Part shown: in pieces, positions 35,930-47,960 of the stretch | How positions within the stretch are numbered: position 1 is the stretch's first letter | Layout of the letters: every line of letters starts with the position of its first letter | Assembly (NCBI GenBank): GCA_013398955.1 | Contig: VWPU01011591.1 | Location: forward strand, 159,661 to 223,660 | Reading direction: 5' to 3' | DNA: 64,000 nucleotides | DNA from: Callaeas wilsoni | Taxonomy: Eukaryota; Chordata; Aves; Passeriformes; Callaeidae | The notes under the pieces: generated by a model | What the model was told of the DNA's origin: nothing | The model's input: only the letters and a program-made list of their open reading frames with translations | Databases searched by the model: none | Made by a program: the position numbers and the translations under genes

Positions 35930-36250
35930 CACAGAGCTGTGTTGATCTGCCTGGCTGCAGGGCAGCCTTCAATTCTCAGACATAACATAAAGCAAGGCAG
36001 GCAGTAAACAGCCCACCAACAAAAGAATGTCTTTTGTTTAAGCGGGAAGTTTGTTAATTGAACTGGAAAACAAATGTGTACCACAAAGAAAAGAGTTGTG
36101 CTATAGTGCAAGAAATCTGCAAATACAGGCCATGAAGGAAAGAGTGAAAACCCCAGGGCATAATTCTGCCTGAAGTCAGCCCTATTTGATAGCACAAACT
36201 ATAATTACTACCTGTGATTGTATCCTGCATTAACAATAGCATGCAATGCA
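35930..36250. promoter_or_regulatory. Candidate conserved element with SOX-like palindrome
   Basis: A perfect inverted repeat AACAAAAGA-ATG-TCTTTTGTT lies at 36018-36038, resembling two SOX/HMG-type sites facing each other. AACAATAG and TAATTA-type motifs occur at 36.19-36.24 kb. No coding potential or repeat is visible. Regulatory role is inference. Confidence 0.3.
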
Positions 36251-37879
36251 ATAGAAATCCAAGCTTGTTTCAGCACCATTTTTCCAAAATATATAGAACA
36301 TTCAAAAAGCGATGTGGTATTGAAATGCATTGCTCCCTGTCCTTCCACATCATCCCAAAAGTCTTGGCAAAGTCTGCATCTAGTCCTGAGAGAATTGTCT
36401 GCCTGTGACATGAATTTTTTCTCAGTCTGTGTTGAACAGGTGTGAGGACATCACCACCAATATTCGGACAACACTGGGGCAAAAGTCTCAGTCTAAGCTT
36501 GCCACTCAAGAGGAGTGGCAAGAAACAAAAAATGTAGGCAATTAGGTACAAGTTTCAGCTGGTGCCAGGTGACTCAGAGATTGGCAGGGAGAAGGCACAG
36601 CACACCAGTTTCTAATGCCAATGATATGCACTCGTCTGCATCACATCCCACGCCTTTGACTGCCACTCCTGAACATGCTGGTGTGCTGCTGGATATACCA
36701 GGGAGACTGCTTTAAGTACAAGACCAGAGTAAACTCTGTGGATTTATAGTAAAAAACTTTTACTTCTGTCTTGCTGGGTTGTTCAACAGCCTAATTTGAA
36801 AGCCGAGTTCATGTTATAGCATTCAGGTGTACTGACAATCTGCAGGAAAGAAAATTGCAGCATGTATAGACATCATTCTTCTGGCAAACCCCTTCTGTGT
36901 AAATGAAGTTGCACTGGCAAAATAAACATTTTGATGGAAAAGTGCCTGTCCTTTAAACAAATAATTTATAAATGCATTTCTGGCTGAAATTACATTTCAT
37001 CAGAACATGAAAGAATGAAAGAAAAATGATACCACTTTTAAAGCTTCAGGACCATGTTCCATGTGAGGGCTTTTTTAATTTTATGCAAGTAAATTATTTC
37101 CTTGAAAGTATTAGTCTTTAACTGCACAGTTAACTACTTGTTATATCATACTTCCAAGAAACAGAAGCAGAAAAAGGATAAATATGTAATAGAAAAATAG
37201 ACTGGAAAAAGGAGCTTCCCAGAGTGGAGACTCTGAATGAATTGATGAATACCTGAATGATATCAAGTTGGCCCCATTCCCTCTCACAGAAAGGCCCTCT
37301 AGCCTTGTGCTTTAAAATAATATTATTTCCTTCAGAAGAGTAGCAAATAGGTGTTCCCTTCAAGCAGAAATTAAACCCCACAGTCCTGGCAGAGCAGGGA
37401 AACAGAAGGGTCGTCCTAAGAGTGTGGGTCATAGAAAGAGATCAGTCAGATGAAACAGAGAGGAGACACTAAACCGACAAACCAAAAGAGGCAAAGCAAT
37501 AGAGATCCAGATTCCGAAAGGGATTTAGGCACCCAGTTCCTATTTCTAGGAAACACCTAAGGAAGTGCTGCAAAGCCTGCAGAAGATCTGCCACTGGATT
37601 TTTATCACATCTGGACCTAAAACAAAAGAAAAAGTCCAAGAAATCCAAGAGAGAAAATTACCTACAAGGAATTAAGTTCCAAAATTCATTTGTAAATCTT
37701 GTCTGGGTACCTTAGTAAGCTCCCCAATAGTCCCAAGTGTCCAGTGATAGCCCACAGGGATGTGACTTCTTACCTTGCACAAGCGGGCAGTTGTGATAAA
37801 AGACCCTTTTTATTTCCATTGTAAAGAAAAGTCAATGTTCATTTGTTTGGGAAGCCTCCTTGACAGAAAGCTTTATCAG
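36251..37879. other. Unique DNA, nothing recognised
   Basis: Several mutually overlapping frames of 60-100 codons occur at 36.2-36.7 and 37.1-37.4 kb, without domains. There is no repeat family and no CpG island. Confidence 0.6.
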
Positions 37880-38060
37880 CCATGAAATTAGCCCTTCATG
37901 CTCTCTTAAGCCAATAGGCCAGGACAGAGTCACCCACTGCACCTGATGCTTGCAGTTAGTTCTGATTAGCAGGCCCTCATGGATTTCAAACAGCAGCCTC
38001 CTTAAATGCAGGCTGTAAAACTTCACTGGCTGCACTAAATCAATAGGGAGGTGAGAGACA
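37880..38060. promoter_or_regulatory. Candidate conserved non-coding element
   Basis: The segment is balanced in composition, lacks CpG and simple repeats, and includes a CCAAT-type core (AAGCCAATAGG), TCTGATTAGCAGG and CTAAATCAATAGGG. A 116-codon minus-strand frame overlaps it but has no domain. The call is a low-confidence inference from texture and motif content. Confidence 0.25.
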
Positions 38061-41000
38061 GGTTTGGAGAAGAGATGGGAGAAATAAACAGACACTAAAA
38101 CTACAACATTATTATCTTTTTTGGCAAATAGCCACCAAAATTGCTCAATATACTGTATAAACAAAAACATACACTCACGCACATACAGTCTGTCTGGCAG
38201 AGCAAAAAAGGAAAATATACCTTAAATAATATGTTCATTCTCTCGGGCAAATAAGAAGCAAGCAGTTATATTTAGCAAGGTAATAAAACTGTATTGTAAA
38301 GCCCTGGAGACCTATTACAGCAATGCCCTCTGCACACTCAGTGCTTAGAGAATTCTTATTTACTTGCCTATGAGAGCATTGCTGGAGACTCATAAAGTGC
38401 CACCAGGAAGCCCAGGTGAGCCTGCAATCTCTCTGTAGGATGTGACCATTAGCTACTGAGAACTTCACAGCGGTGCTATCACAAGGATCACATCCCTGCA
38501 CTATAGGAACTCCGAACCCTGAGGATACCGCAGCAATTTATAAACTTAGTAATACAGAAAAGGAAATAGAAAACTGATCTTGGCAATGTTCCTGCATGGG
38601 AGCAGATCTTTTAAAAAAGGAAGGAGAAAGCCTAGATCTATTGTGTGTTGGGGTTGTCAGGAGGATCCAAAGCACCTGGTGCAGAATCCATAGAAGGATG
38701 AACACTAACTGGGTCAATCTCTGCTGACATCACACAAGAAGACAGCAACACAGTGTAATACAGGGAGAAAAGGAGAACAGAGGGTATAGGTTTTATACCA
38801 TCTAATCTTCTACATCAGCTCTAGCTGAACTCCTGTCCCTTGCTGAAAGAGGAAAATAGGACTCTTTAATTGGCCTTCACCCAAGTTATATTTGTATAGA
38901 ATTATTTTTGCTCTGAAATTATCTGTTTCTGTCTACTGATTGTAACAGAAGCATAAGTCAAAATCCATTTAGAGTGATGGTGACAACAGGAAGGACAGAC
39001 ACACAGAATGAGTTCTCAATGAAGAGAGTTGTTAGAAAATGTGCTATTTTTTACAGTTTGCTTTAGATAGTCCTACAGAATAGAACAGAATTCATTTATT
39101 TCTAACAATAATCCATTAGGTAGGCTTTAAAATTCCTCACTCTCAATCATATAGGAAGTACCTTTAGAGGGAATTTGCTTTGACTGATTTAATTTCTCTT
39201 CCATAACACAGAAGTCCTCCTTCAAGATTCAGATCAGAATCAGGGATTTGCCTGAAGGAATCTGAATGAATTTTGGCCACACAATGATAGGATTGCATTT
39301 AAAAGAATAATGAAGTCACCTGAATGGAATGAAACAGGATACACTAGGGATAGGCCGAAATTTGAAATGACAGAGTCATTTTTGTATTGGGGGAACGCTT
39401 CCATATTTGTGACTGCAACCAAGGCTTACAGCAAAGTCAGCATCCTGCAAACCCCATGGATAGCTCATTATCTATAGATACATCCATATCATGTACTAAA
39501 GAGTACAGCAGGGGCAGAGTCTGTGAGTGTGGGAGCTTGACTCTTTTAGTACTAGCTCAGCATTCCCCTCTGCTTCTGTGCCCCCATGTGTAAAATTAGG
39601 ATAATGATATTGCTTTCATCTTCCTCACCATGGTATTGTGACAATTAATTAGTTTGCATGTACAGAGACTTGGATAAATGCTAAGTTTTAATCAGGTCTC
39701 AATGAGCTTGGGGAATGTAGCAGGGTCTGAGCTGAGGGTGGAAGAGCAAGTCATACTGATCCCATCTGCCTGGCACAGGATGAAGCCAATGACATTGCCT
39801 CACCACAGTTTCCCTCCTCACCCCCCTCCAGGTGACATCTCTGGCTGTCAATGCAGGGATCCCAGTTTTTTGGACATCTGATTCACAATACCTCTGGTCT
39901 CCCTAGCTGATGTGGCTTCTCTCTGGCAAAGGACTGGTCCATATTTCTTGCACTAGGAAGGGTACAGTTTGGAGCAACATTCACCAAAGTGCTCCTCTTA
40001 CCCCACAAACTCGCTAAATTTCTTGCTGCCAGATGTTCACAGGGATTAAAAGTAGGATGTGTTTCCACACAGGATTTTGAAAGTGTATGATTAAATCAGA
40101 TCGGCAGCATGTCTTGCACACCAGCTAAAGTAAGTTAGTGGAATGGCACGCGTGGAACTGTGCCAAGGTTTTGTTACTTTGCATCACAATCTTTTGCACC
40201 TCTCTAGGGACCACAGCTTTCCCCTTTCCCCCACTTGTTGATTAGTTGGGTGGTTTTTTGCTAGTAAGATTTTTTAATAATTCTGTGGTCATTAGTCCCT
40301 TTTGAACTGAACCAAATATTTGTTCTATTTTCTGCAGGAGTGTTGCCTATTGTATAAACTGCTGGAATGAGCCGTCATTTTGCTGCTACCTCTTTGTCCA
40401 GGTCTGATATTCTGGGACCAATGGTGCTGCAAAGGACAAAACTCTCTCAAATACAGTGTGATTCTTCACCAAGCACAGAACCAGATTCCACAGGAACCCA
40501 AGCACAAAATTTGGAGGCGGAAACTTGGAAATACATGTAAAACAAGTGTTTTTGTTTTGTTTGTGGGTGGAACAGAGAATGCAGGAAAGGCAGAAGCATA
40601 GCCCCCTGAATTAATGATGAATCCCAGTACTCAGAGATGTGTCTTTTAAACAACCTTTGATAATTGGCCTCTTGGTAGCATGTAGTGAACATCCTGAAAT
40701 AATGGAATGGAAATCAGCATCAATCAACACAGCATGAAGCTCCTTGTTCTCCAGCAAACACATATCCCTGCTAAACACTGGTGGCAGTTTGTCCTAAATT
40801 TAACACCAATTAGGGCCTGATCCTCAGCTCTGCCTGAAGAGATGAATGTCCTCCATACCCATCCAAGTCCATCAAGAAACACAGAAATATCTCAACAGCT
40901 CTTAGAAGACATTCTGCAGAGTCTGACCCTTAATAGTTTGATAGCTTGAATGCTAGCATTGCCCAGAGCACTTAAACTGATAAACACTCAGACACCTTTG

Positions 41001-43850
41001 CACATTTATATACAACAAAACAGAGGAAACAATAACAGAGGGGAAAAAGTATTCTACTGCTGTGCTTCTCCTGAGGATCTCAAGAGCCAGGAAATCTGCA
41101 GCAGAGTTAAGAGGGGTTAGAAAGAGGAAAGAGAAGAGGTGGCATTGATGCAAGGAAGCATAAATAATTGGTGTGAAGATTCTCTTCATGTCAGAAAGAT
41201 AAACTGGGCTAATTTTCCATGAGTATCCCAAGAGGAATAGAGTCTCATTTTATTTCAGCTATGGAAAAGAGGTTATTCTGCCACTTTCCTCCTTTTCTGG
41301 CGTAAAAGAGAAAGAAAGTTTCTCATCCCTCCATCGAGACATTTTTCTAGGCTGAGAACGCAGAAGGGAGGTTGAGATTTACAACTACATACACCACACT
41401 CTGTCCCTGCCTCTGTCCTAAGCAATCAGCAAATTGTTGCCAGGTCTCTGCAGCCACTGGTGAAGATCCCCATATTCTATATACAACCCTTCACATTCAG
41501 CCCTTTCTCTCCAAAGCAATTGCAAATTACTTTGGTGAAAGTAAACATGTGCCTTAGGGATGGGCAGCACCTTTGCCTTTGACCCAGCTCACTTCTCTTT
41601 GGAACAGCCTGCTACAAGATAAAAGAGAGCCATTCTCCAGCAGATCTAACTCACAAAGCCAAGGAAGCAGCAGTCTGCACGTGCCATGAGATGAGCAGCA
41701 CATAGACAGTGAGACTGCCATTGAGATATAAAGTAAAATCAGGTTCTCTGACCAGAGCTGGAATTTGTCAAAATACAGGGGCCTCAAGGGATGAAAAGGC
41801 CAGATCTCAGTGGTGCCGTCAGACACAGAGATACCATGGAGAGTATGGATATATCTGTAAGGGCTTTACTGTCACAGAGGAGAATAGCCTGCACCAGGCC
41901 CTGCTCTTCCCAGTTTGGGAAAAAGCAAGAAATTTTCATTATGACCTGGCCATCATTTTGGCAGCTGATGAGGGAGTACCTTGCCAGCCTCTTATCTGCC
42001 CTCTTAGCTATGACAGACCTGAGCGCAGCAAGTCTTGGTCTGTGGCTCCCGGCAGACACCAGCACAGGTCAAGTCTTAGTGGTTTGGGAGGTGAAGAAGG
42101 CAGCAAGTTCACCACCTTTGAGAGGCAGCCAAGGAAGCCCCACTGAGGTCACAAATGGGGTTTCTTTTACTGTCAAATCAAGACAACTCAGATGAAATGC
42201 ACATAAATCAGTGAATTATGACTGTTATTCCAGTGCATCAGAAAAATAAACCAGACTATTTCCTAATTTCTTATGCTTTTCCGGGATTTAGGACATGCAC
42301 AATTGAAGCACTTTCATTTTTTCTTGGGAATTAGAATATTCAATGCAAATTAAGAACCGGATGAACATTTCCCAGTCAAACAATAGGCTGCGGGAAAGTG
42401 CTGATCTGATGAAACATAAAGTTTTCTAGTAATAACTTGATTGGAAAGTTTCACTGGAAAAATTTTCCTAAGTGACGCCAGATGTCTCATTTCCCATCCA
42501 TTCAAAAAGTTAGAGTGATATTTGAAATAATATTATTGAAGATAGTATTATAATATTATACCCCTATCTTTTTGCCATGGTCAACCTTTATCTAAATTAA
42601 ACTTTTGGACAAACTTGGAGTGAAACCTTTCGAGAATATGCTTTTCAGAGCATGAGAAAAAATATCTATTATATCAACAACAAAACTTAAACATATATGG
42701 TGATAGTATCAAAAGAGTGGCTGTAACATTACTTCTATTTTTACTGTTTGCTTTATAACTTCAGAGGAACAGGTCTTACTCTCATAGCTATTTTCTTTCT
42801 TCTCCCTGAGAATTTCCATGTAATTGCCTCAACCTCTGCATTTGCAGAACTGCCTGTTGAGTGACTGCACCAGACAAAAGTGGAGCCCATATTTAGGAGC
42901 CTAGCCAGAGAAGCCCATTGAGGTAATAATAATGAATAACAAAAATTTTAAAAGGTTAAAAAGTAAAAATTTCTGCGGTTATGCATTAAACTCACTCCAT
43001 TCAGAGATCAAATATCTCAAAAAACCCACCTTCAAAGTTTCCAAAAGCAGGTGGCAACTCAGCTGCTTTTGTGTGCACCCAGTCCACGCTGAGCTAGCCC
43101 AGCCTTGCTGAGTGTCACATGGGGGTGCAAGGTCCTGGTGTCTGGAGGGTGCAATGCAGCCTGTCCTTCTAAAAGGCACAAATACCTTGTTCCAGAAGGC
43201 TTACAGAGCAATGTCCTTAGTCAGAAACATGAACACTCCCCTCACTGTGTTTCTGGTTAAACATATAGCTCAGGCACTTCTAGAATACAAAATCACCTAA
43301 AAAAGTAAATGAAGAAAAAAAAAACACCAAAAAACCACCAACATGAACAGCTTGAATAGCAATTTACAAAGTTGCTCAGCACAGCAATATTTAAAGCTGT
43401 TCTTCAAGATATGTCATTTTCAGATAAGTTAATAAAGAAATATAGGAGCGAATCAATTTTTAGTAATCATTACCATGTACAGTAGTGAAACCTCCAGGCT
43501 ATTCAATTAATTCTAGACCATAATTATGACCCAGGAACAAATTGTATAAATCAGCATTTTTTTATTTAACCACACAAATCAGACTCTGATCTTGAGTGCA
43601 GATGAAGAGTTGTATATTTCACAGCTCTTGCTGTCTCAGAAAATAGACTCTCCAAGGATTCAAGCCCCTTGAGGCATAAATTGTGCACACTTCAAATTCC
43701 ACAGGATCACAGTAATTATAGTAATTTTTGACTCAACATGTCACAGTGCCCCAAAGACACTCAGGTTTTTTAATCGAATGCAGAAAAGGAGAAGTGGCTG
43801 GATAATCTAATAAATTCTAGGTCTCAGGTGTAAAAGTAGATTTAAAAAAT
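38061..43850. other. Unique DNA, no gene supported
   Basis: Frames of 145 and 134 codons overlap on the plus strand at 41709-42195, with a 93-codon minus-strand frame across them. Having three frames open together points to low stop density, not to selection on one. The sequence matches no protein I know. The part at 42.5-42.6 kb is strongly AT-rich. No repeat family is seen. Confidence 0.5.
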
Positions 43851-43960
43851 AACCCCAACCAACCAAAACCTAACCTCACGCCCTACAAAATAAAAACAAG
43901 TAAACAAAAAGGAAAAAAACTAACAAAAAAAAAAACCAACAAAAAAAAATTCCCACAAAA
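43851..43960 (-). repeat. A/C-rich low-complexity tract
   Basis: The plus strand is nearly all A and C, with AACC, AAAC and poly-A units. It is the complementary type of the GT-rich tract at 11.83-11.96 kb, lying in opposite orientation about 32 kb away. The Phe/Leu-rich minus-strand frame across it is a composition artefact. Confidence 0.8.
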
Positions 43961-44702
43961 TCTGAGACCTGTTCCAGTCCAGGCTCAAACTCACCTGAGA
44001 ATGCTACAGCAAAGAGAGCAGCTGAGTTTCCTACCCCGTAACACTTCCCATTACTAGTGCAGTTATCCTCTGTGGATTTCAAAGCACATTCTGGTTGCAG
44101 AATTACATTTACAGTTTTAGTCTTACAACGTATTTTAGCAGACAGCCCAAGACTCAGAGGTGAAGCCATTTACCTAAGAACAGACAGTCAGTGAATTTCA
44201 AAAACCATAAACTGAACTCCTCGATTCAAGAGGTCTCCATACACTGTGGGAATACACACACACCAAGGGGTTCCAGCAACCCCACCACACTGAATTCACA
44301 AGATCCTTTTCTAAAATCAGTGGTAACTTGTTTGTTGTCCCTTCGGTTCTCAAGGAGCATTTAACACCAGCAATTTGGTCAGCTCACTGCTCCTGTCCAG
44401 TGCCTGGGTCTCTGCCATTTGTACTCCATATCTGTCAGCTTGCTCCCCTGTTTGAATCCAGACAGTTTAAACATGGTCCTTGGGTGCTCATTCCAAGGAT
44501 CTAGATGAGGATGTGGCACCCAAAGACTCCTGTCCCTGCATCCCACAGGGCTCAGAGCTGCCACTCCAAGCACAGATGTAAGCATGGGAGTTCAATAGGT
44601 GAAGTCACTGCTGTAATTAACCAACAAAGCGTTGTGGTGAATGAACCAACCAGGGGGCCACAGAGCCCAGAAACAGAGGTTTGGTGGGCTGGTACCAAGG
44701 AG
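43961..44702. other. Unique DNA before the LTR, nothing recognised
   Basis: No frame above about 68 codons and no repeat were seen. A short CA run occurs near 44.25 kb. Confidence 0.55.
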
Positions 44703-44865
44703 TGAAACCCCATTCTCTGAAGATGGCTTCTGCCTTTGAAATACTAGGATTCCTGAGGGGTGGTTCTGTCTACAGTTGACAGACACCCCTTGTGTCCCCT
44801 AAGGGAAGGTGTCCTGGCCTGTCCCGCCTTTCTCCTCTTCCTATGGGTCCCTGTGGTGTCACCCC

Positions 44866-44868
44866 NNN
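44866..44868. other. Assembly ambiguity, NNN
   Basis: Three unresolved bases sit in the LTR immediately upstream of the TATA-like box. The cause is probably collapse or disagreement among similar LTR copies, or a C-homopolymer error after ACCCC. Confidence 0.95.
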
Positions 44869-44871
44869 TCC

Positions 44872-44878
44872 TTTATAA
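44872..44878 (+). promoter_or_regulatory. TATA box of the 44.7-kb LTR
   Basis: TTTATAA lies about 60 bp before AATAAA and after a C/T-rich U3 end, as expected for an LTR promoter. CpG-rich sequence follows. Confidence 0.6.
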
Positions 44879-44933
44879 CTGATTGTCGTGCCTTGCGCTG
44901 TTCGTATCCGGTCCCATTCGAGGGTGCTTCTGC

Positions 44934-44939
44934 AATAAA
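44934..44939 (+). terminator. AATAAA poly(A) signal of the 44.7-kb LTR
   Basis: An exact AATAAA, followed by CCGTTGG and GC-rich U5-like DNA, is in the expected R-region position. It may end plus-strand transcripts that cross the LTR. Confidence 0.65.
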
Positions 44940-45167
44940 CCGTTGGAACACCGGCCGAGGGCCACCTCTGCTCATTCATTTCTGGCCGCGCCTGGGCTAT
45001 CCACAAGCCCCAGGCACGCTAGGCTCCGTGCCCTCCACTGCACGAGCTGGAAGGCTGGCAAGCGAGGCACCGAGGGGCCACGGGGTGTTCTCCCTTTGTG
45101 TGGGACACGCCTGGACCAAGCTGCTGCCATCTCAGCCCGGCCAGCGTGCCGGCGCGTTAATATAACA

Positions 45168-46529
45168 AAGAGGCAGAAAAAAAACAGTCCAGGCCCATTT
45201 TTTTCTTCACTACATTGTTTGACTCCAGCTCCAATTCCACCAGTTTTAAGTAGGCAGGCAGGCTTAGTGATCAAAGTGATCATAAAAAGTGATGGTGTCC
45301 CTTCACCTTTATAATTATTGATTCCGTTTAACATCAGAATCATGCTTTAGTTTCCAATTTTTCAGTAGAATGTTTGGATTTTTAAAAGTATTATTTGTTT
45401 GAAGATAAAATGCACATGGCTATTGCTATTGTGACAGGTCTAGAACTTTCTTTTCTACAAACTAATGTTTGAACTGCGTTGTCACTGCACACCAGCCTTT
45501 CCAACAAGTGATGAAAGAAATGGGGCCCTCTCGTTGTGGTAGACTTATATTTCAGGAGAGTCTGGTGGTCTTTCAGCTACCAATGCTTATCTCTGGCATT
45601 AATTTTGTACATATTCCCTTAAAATTAAGGGAAAGCCGTTAATGAGGAGCAATACAATTTCAGCTGCAGTGTCCTAATCCTGCAAATATTGTCTGGGCAA
45701 AATATGTTTCCACCCACAGCAAGGCAGGTGATGGAAACACAGAGACATAATAAAATTAATCCTAACAGCTTTAAAAAATTGAAAAAGGGGGTACCATTTG
45801 TAGCACATGTACAATCAGAATTGGCCTTTTAAAAATATTCAAAGGTTAGGGAATATCATTTTTTTAATAGAGAGAACACTGTGACTACTGCAAATAAGAA
45901 ATAATTTAACCTAAAATAAGATTTGACCACAATCAATCTACATAATAAATGTTGAATGAAGCTCCCTATGTGAACCTACCAAGATATTTTATTATCTCAT
46001 CTTTAAAACAGAAGAAAGTAGGCAATAAACATCCATCTTTGCATGTAAAAATTTAGTCTTTCTTCTACACATGTCTTCTTTGCAGGCATATCTTTTTTAA
46101 AAAAGCTAATCACAACAGATAACCAGTCTAGTTTCTAAACTACAAAGGCTCAGCTAAACATTCAGACTTTGAACAGCTCATCAAAATTCTCCCACAAATG
46201 ACACAGTTAAATACAGTAAGCTAAGGTACTAAGTAACATCATCCTTATACAAACAAACCCCAAAAACATGAAAAAGACATGATCGTTAGAAAAAATGAAA
46301 CATATTTTAAAAATGGGGATAGACAGTTTAAGTACTTTACATAAATATATTATTGAGATTAAAGTTCAAACAATTACAGACAATATTGATAAATAATACT
46401 TCACCATATACATTACATACATCTTATACTCCATTCTATGAAATATATTGAAGATGCTTTTAATTGAGATTCATATGAACATATATTGGTAAGAATTTAA
46501 GTATATAATTCATTTCAATTACTTCATTT
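45168..46529. other. AT-rich unique DNA
   Basis: No gene or repeat family was seen. From about 46.23 to 46.53 kb the sequence is very AT-rich (many ATA, TATT and ATATAT motifs), a texture seen at matrix-attachment-like and easily unwound DNA. No long frame is present. Confidence 0.55.
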
Positions 46530-46880
46530 CAAGAAAGGGAGCGAAAGCTTAAAATCAGAGAAGCAAGTGGAACAAACTCTCTAAAAAGGAGATATGAGCA
46601 AATCAAATGCAATTGAAGCACACCAGAAAATTCGGCAATGGAGTGACTACAACCAAATGTATTGAGATGAAATGAGATGCAGCAAAAAGGACCAAAACTG
46701 ACAAAAATTATTGCCATTGAAATCTCAACATCAGGGAAGAAAGCTAAACAAAGAGACAGCAGAAGAAATTGAAGAAATGAAATGCTAAGAAAAAAAGAGA
46801 GAAACTTCCAAAACCAGGTGAAAACAGTAAAAGTAAATGGGATGACATGAAGTGCAGGGAAATGGACCAAAGCTTGCCCA
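46530..46880 (+). other. Purine-skewed block
   Basis: The plus strand is dominated by A and G (GAAATGAAATGC, AAGAAAAAAAGAGAGAAAC and similar) over about 350 bp. The 113-codon minus-strand frame here, rich in Phe, Ser and Leu, simply reflects this skew. I do not recognise a parent element. Confidence 0.55.
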
Positions 46881-47870
46881 ACTGATCCTCATTGAAATCA
46901 CAAGATTTCATTCCCTTTCCTGAATTGGAATGAATTATATTTTTAATATATTATATTTCTGGGGTTTTTTTGTTCATTTCAGCTCTGACACCACAGCTTA
47001 GAATGAGAGACACATTATGGCAGGCATGGCTGGTAACACAACTGAAGAGTTTGTTGTCCCACTCTGGAAAGTTCAGTATTTCCTTGTTGTTTTTCCATGA
47101 GTGACAGGGTGTTTAAGGCCTCTGCCAGCTGACAGCAGGCATTTGGACCTCTCACCACATGACGTGCCATGTTGTAGCAGAGCATTAGGCCAGCTGGTTT
47201 TTAAAAAAACTGCCCAATTCACAGGCTAGACTACTTACACTCAAAAGAAACGTCCTTCGGAAGCTGATGTGGCTCTAGGTAGATGCAGCAAGAGTGATGT
47301 CCCCACACCACAGTCTTGGGAAGACTCAGTTACCCCAGCCTACTCCATACACAAAAAATTCCACTCCCTCAGCAACTGGGTTAAGGGTTTTTTATACACT
47401 GTGGTTTGCATCTTACCAGTTATTCAAGGCCCATCAAAGTCTCTGACATTCCATAAGTTACGGTTTAAGGTTATGACACTGGAAAATTTCTGCTTCAAGC
47501 AAAGTCAAACTCCTGATAGGAGCAGTCCCAGAAGAGATCCATCAAATGAAAATATCATTCCTATTGGGAACCTCAGACACCCAGATTCCCACAGATATTC
47601 TTTGGGGATATTTGTTTATTTTCCTTCAAAAGGGCAGGCTTAAAATTAATCTCCTTTAGACAGAAATTGAATTTAAATATAATCAAACACGTTGCTTTGA
47701 AGCACTCATTTTTCTTGTTTAAATTTTTATAGATATATATATAATAGTGCTCAAGCAAGAGATTTTCATGCTGGTTTCCAAAGTAGGTCAATCTCAGCAC
47801 TGCCTGCCTATAGAGGAGGTGACATGAGGAACCAGATGTAAATGCAGAATATACTGCTCGTTACCTGTGG
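46881..47870. other. Unique DNA, nothing recognised
   Basis: A 124-codon plus-strand frame (47269-47643) is present without a recognisable domain, and I take it as chance. No repeat is seen. Confidence 0.55.
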
Positions 47871-47960
47871 TATAGAATAGACTATTTCAGTAGAAAGGGA
47901 CCTTCAGTGATGATGTTGCCCAAATTTGCCTGCATTTCCCTTCCCTAACCCCTCAGCCCC
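47871..47960 (-). mobile_element. Relic of a CR1 LINE 3' end (weak)
   Basis: TAGAATAGACTATTTCAG followed by TAGAAAGGGACCTTCAGTGATGAT resembles the reverse complement of the avian CR1 3' end, where a TAGAATCAT-type repeat is followed by GGTTGGAAGGGACCTTnAAGATCAT. The following text is too diverged to align by eye, so the relic would be short, old and 5'-truncated, as most CR1 copies are. No open reading frame remains. Confidence 0.45.

Larger units (their letters stand above)
44703..45167 (+). mobile_element. GC-rich endogenous-retrovirus LTR (ERVK-like, apparently solo)
   Basis: The core is clear: a TTTATAA box (44872-44878), an AATAAA signal (44934-44939) 62 bp farther on, and a CpG-rich R/U5 tail to about 45160 that resembles songbird ERVK-type LTRs. 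Boundaries are provisional. TG at 44703 and CA at 45166-45167 enclose 465 bp, flanked by AGGAG and AAGAG, a possible target duplication with one mismatch. U3 carries C/T-rich promoter-proximal sequence. Three N bases (44866-44868) interrupt it just before the TATA box. No primer-binding site or gag follows, so it looks solo. Confidence 0.7.

Noticed and set aside
43876..44169. 97-codon minus-strand frame with a Phe/Leu-rich, membrane-like tail
   Set aside because: The hydrophobic tail is produced by the A/C-rich tract read in reverse.
46425..46450. CCATTCTATGAAATAT as a plus-strand CR1 terminus
   Set aside because: There is no TTCTATGA repeat and no CR1-like sequence precedes it.
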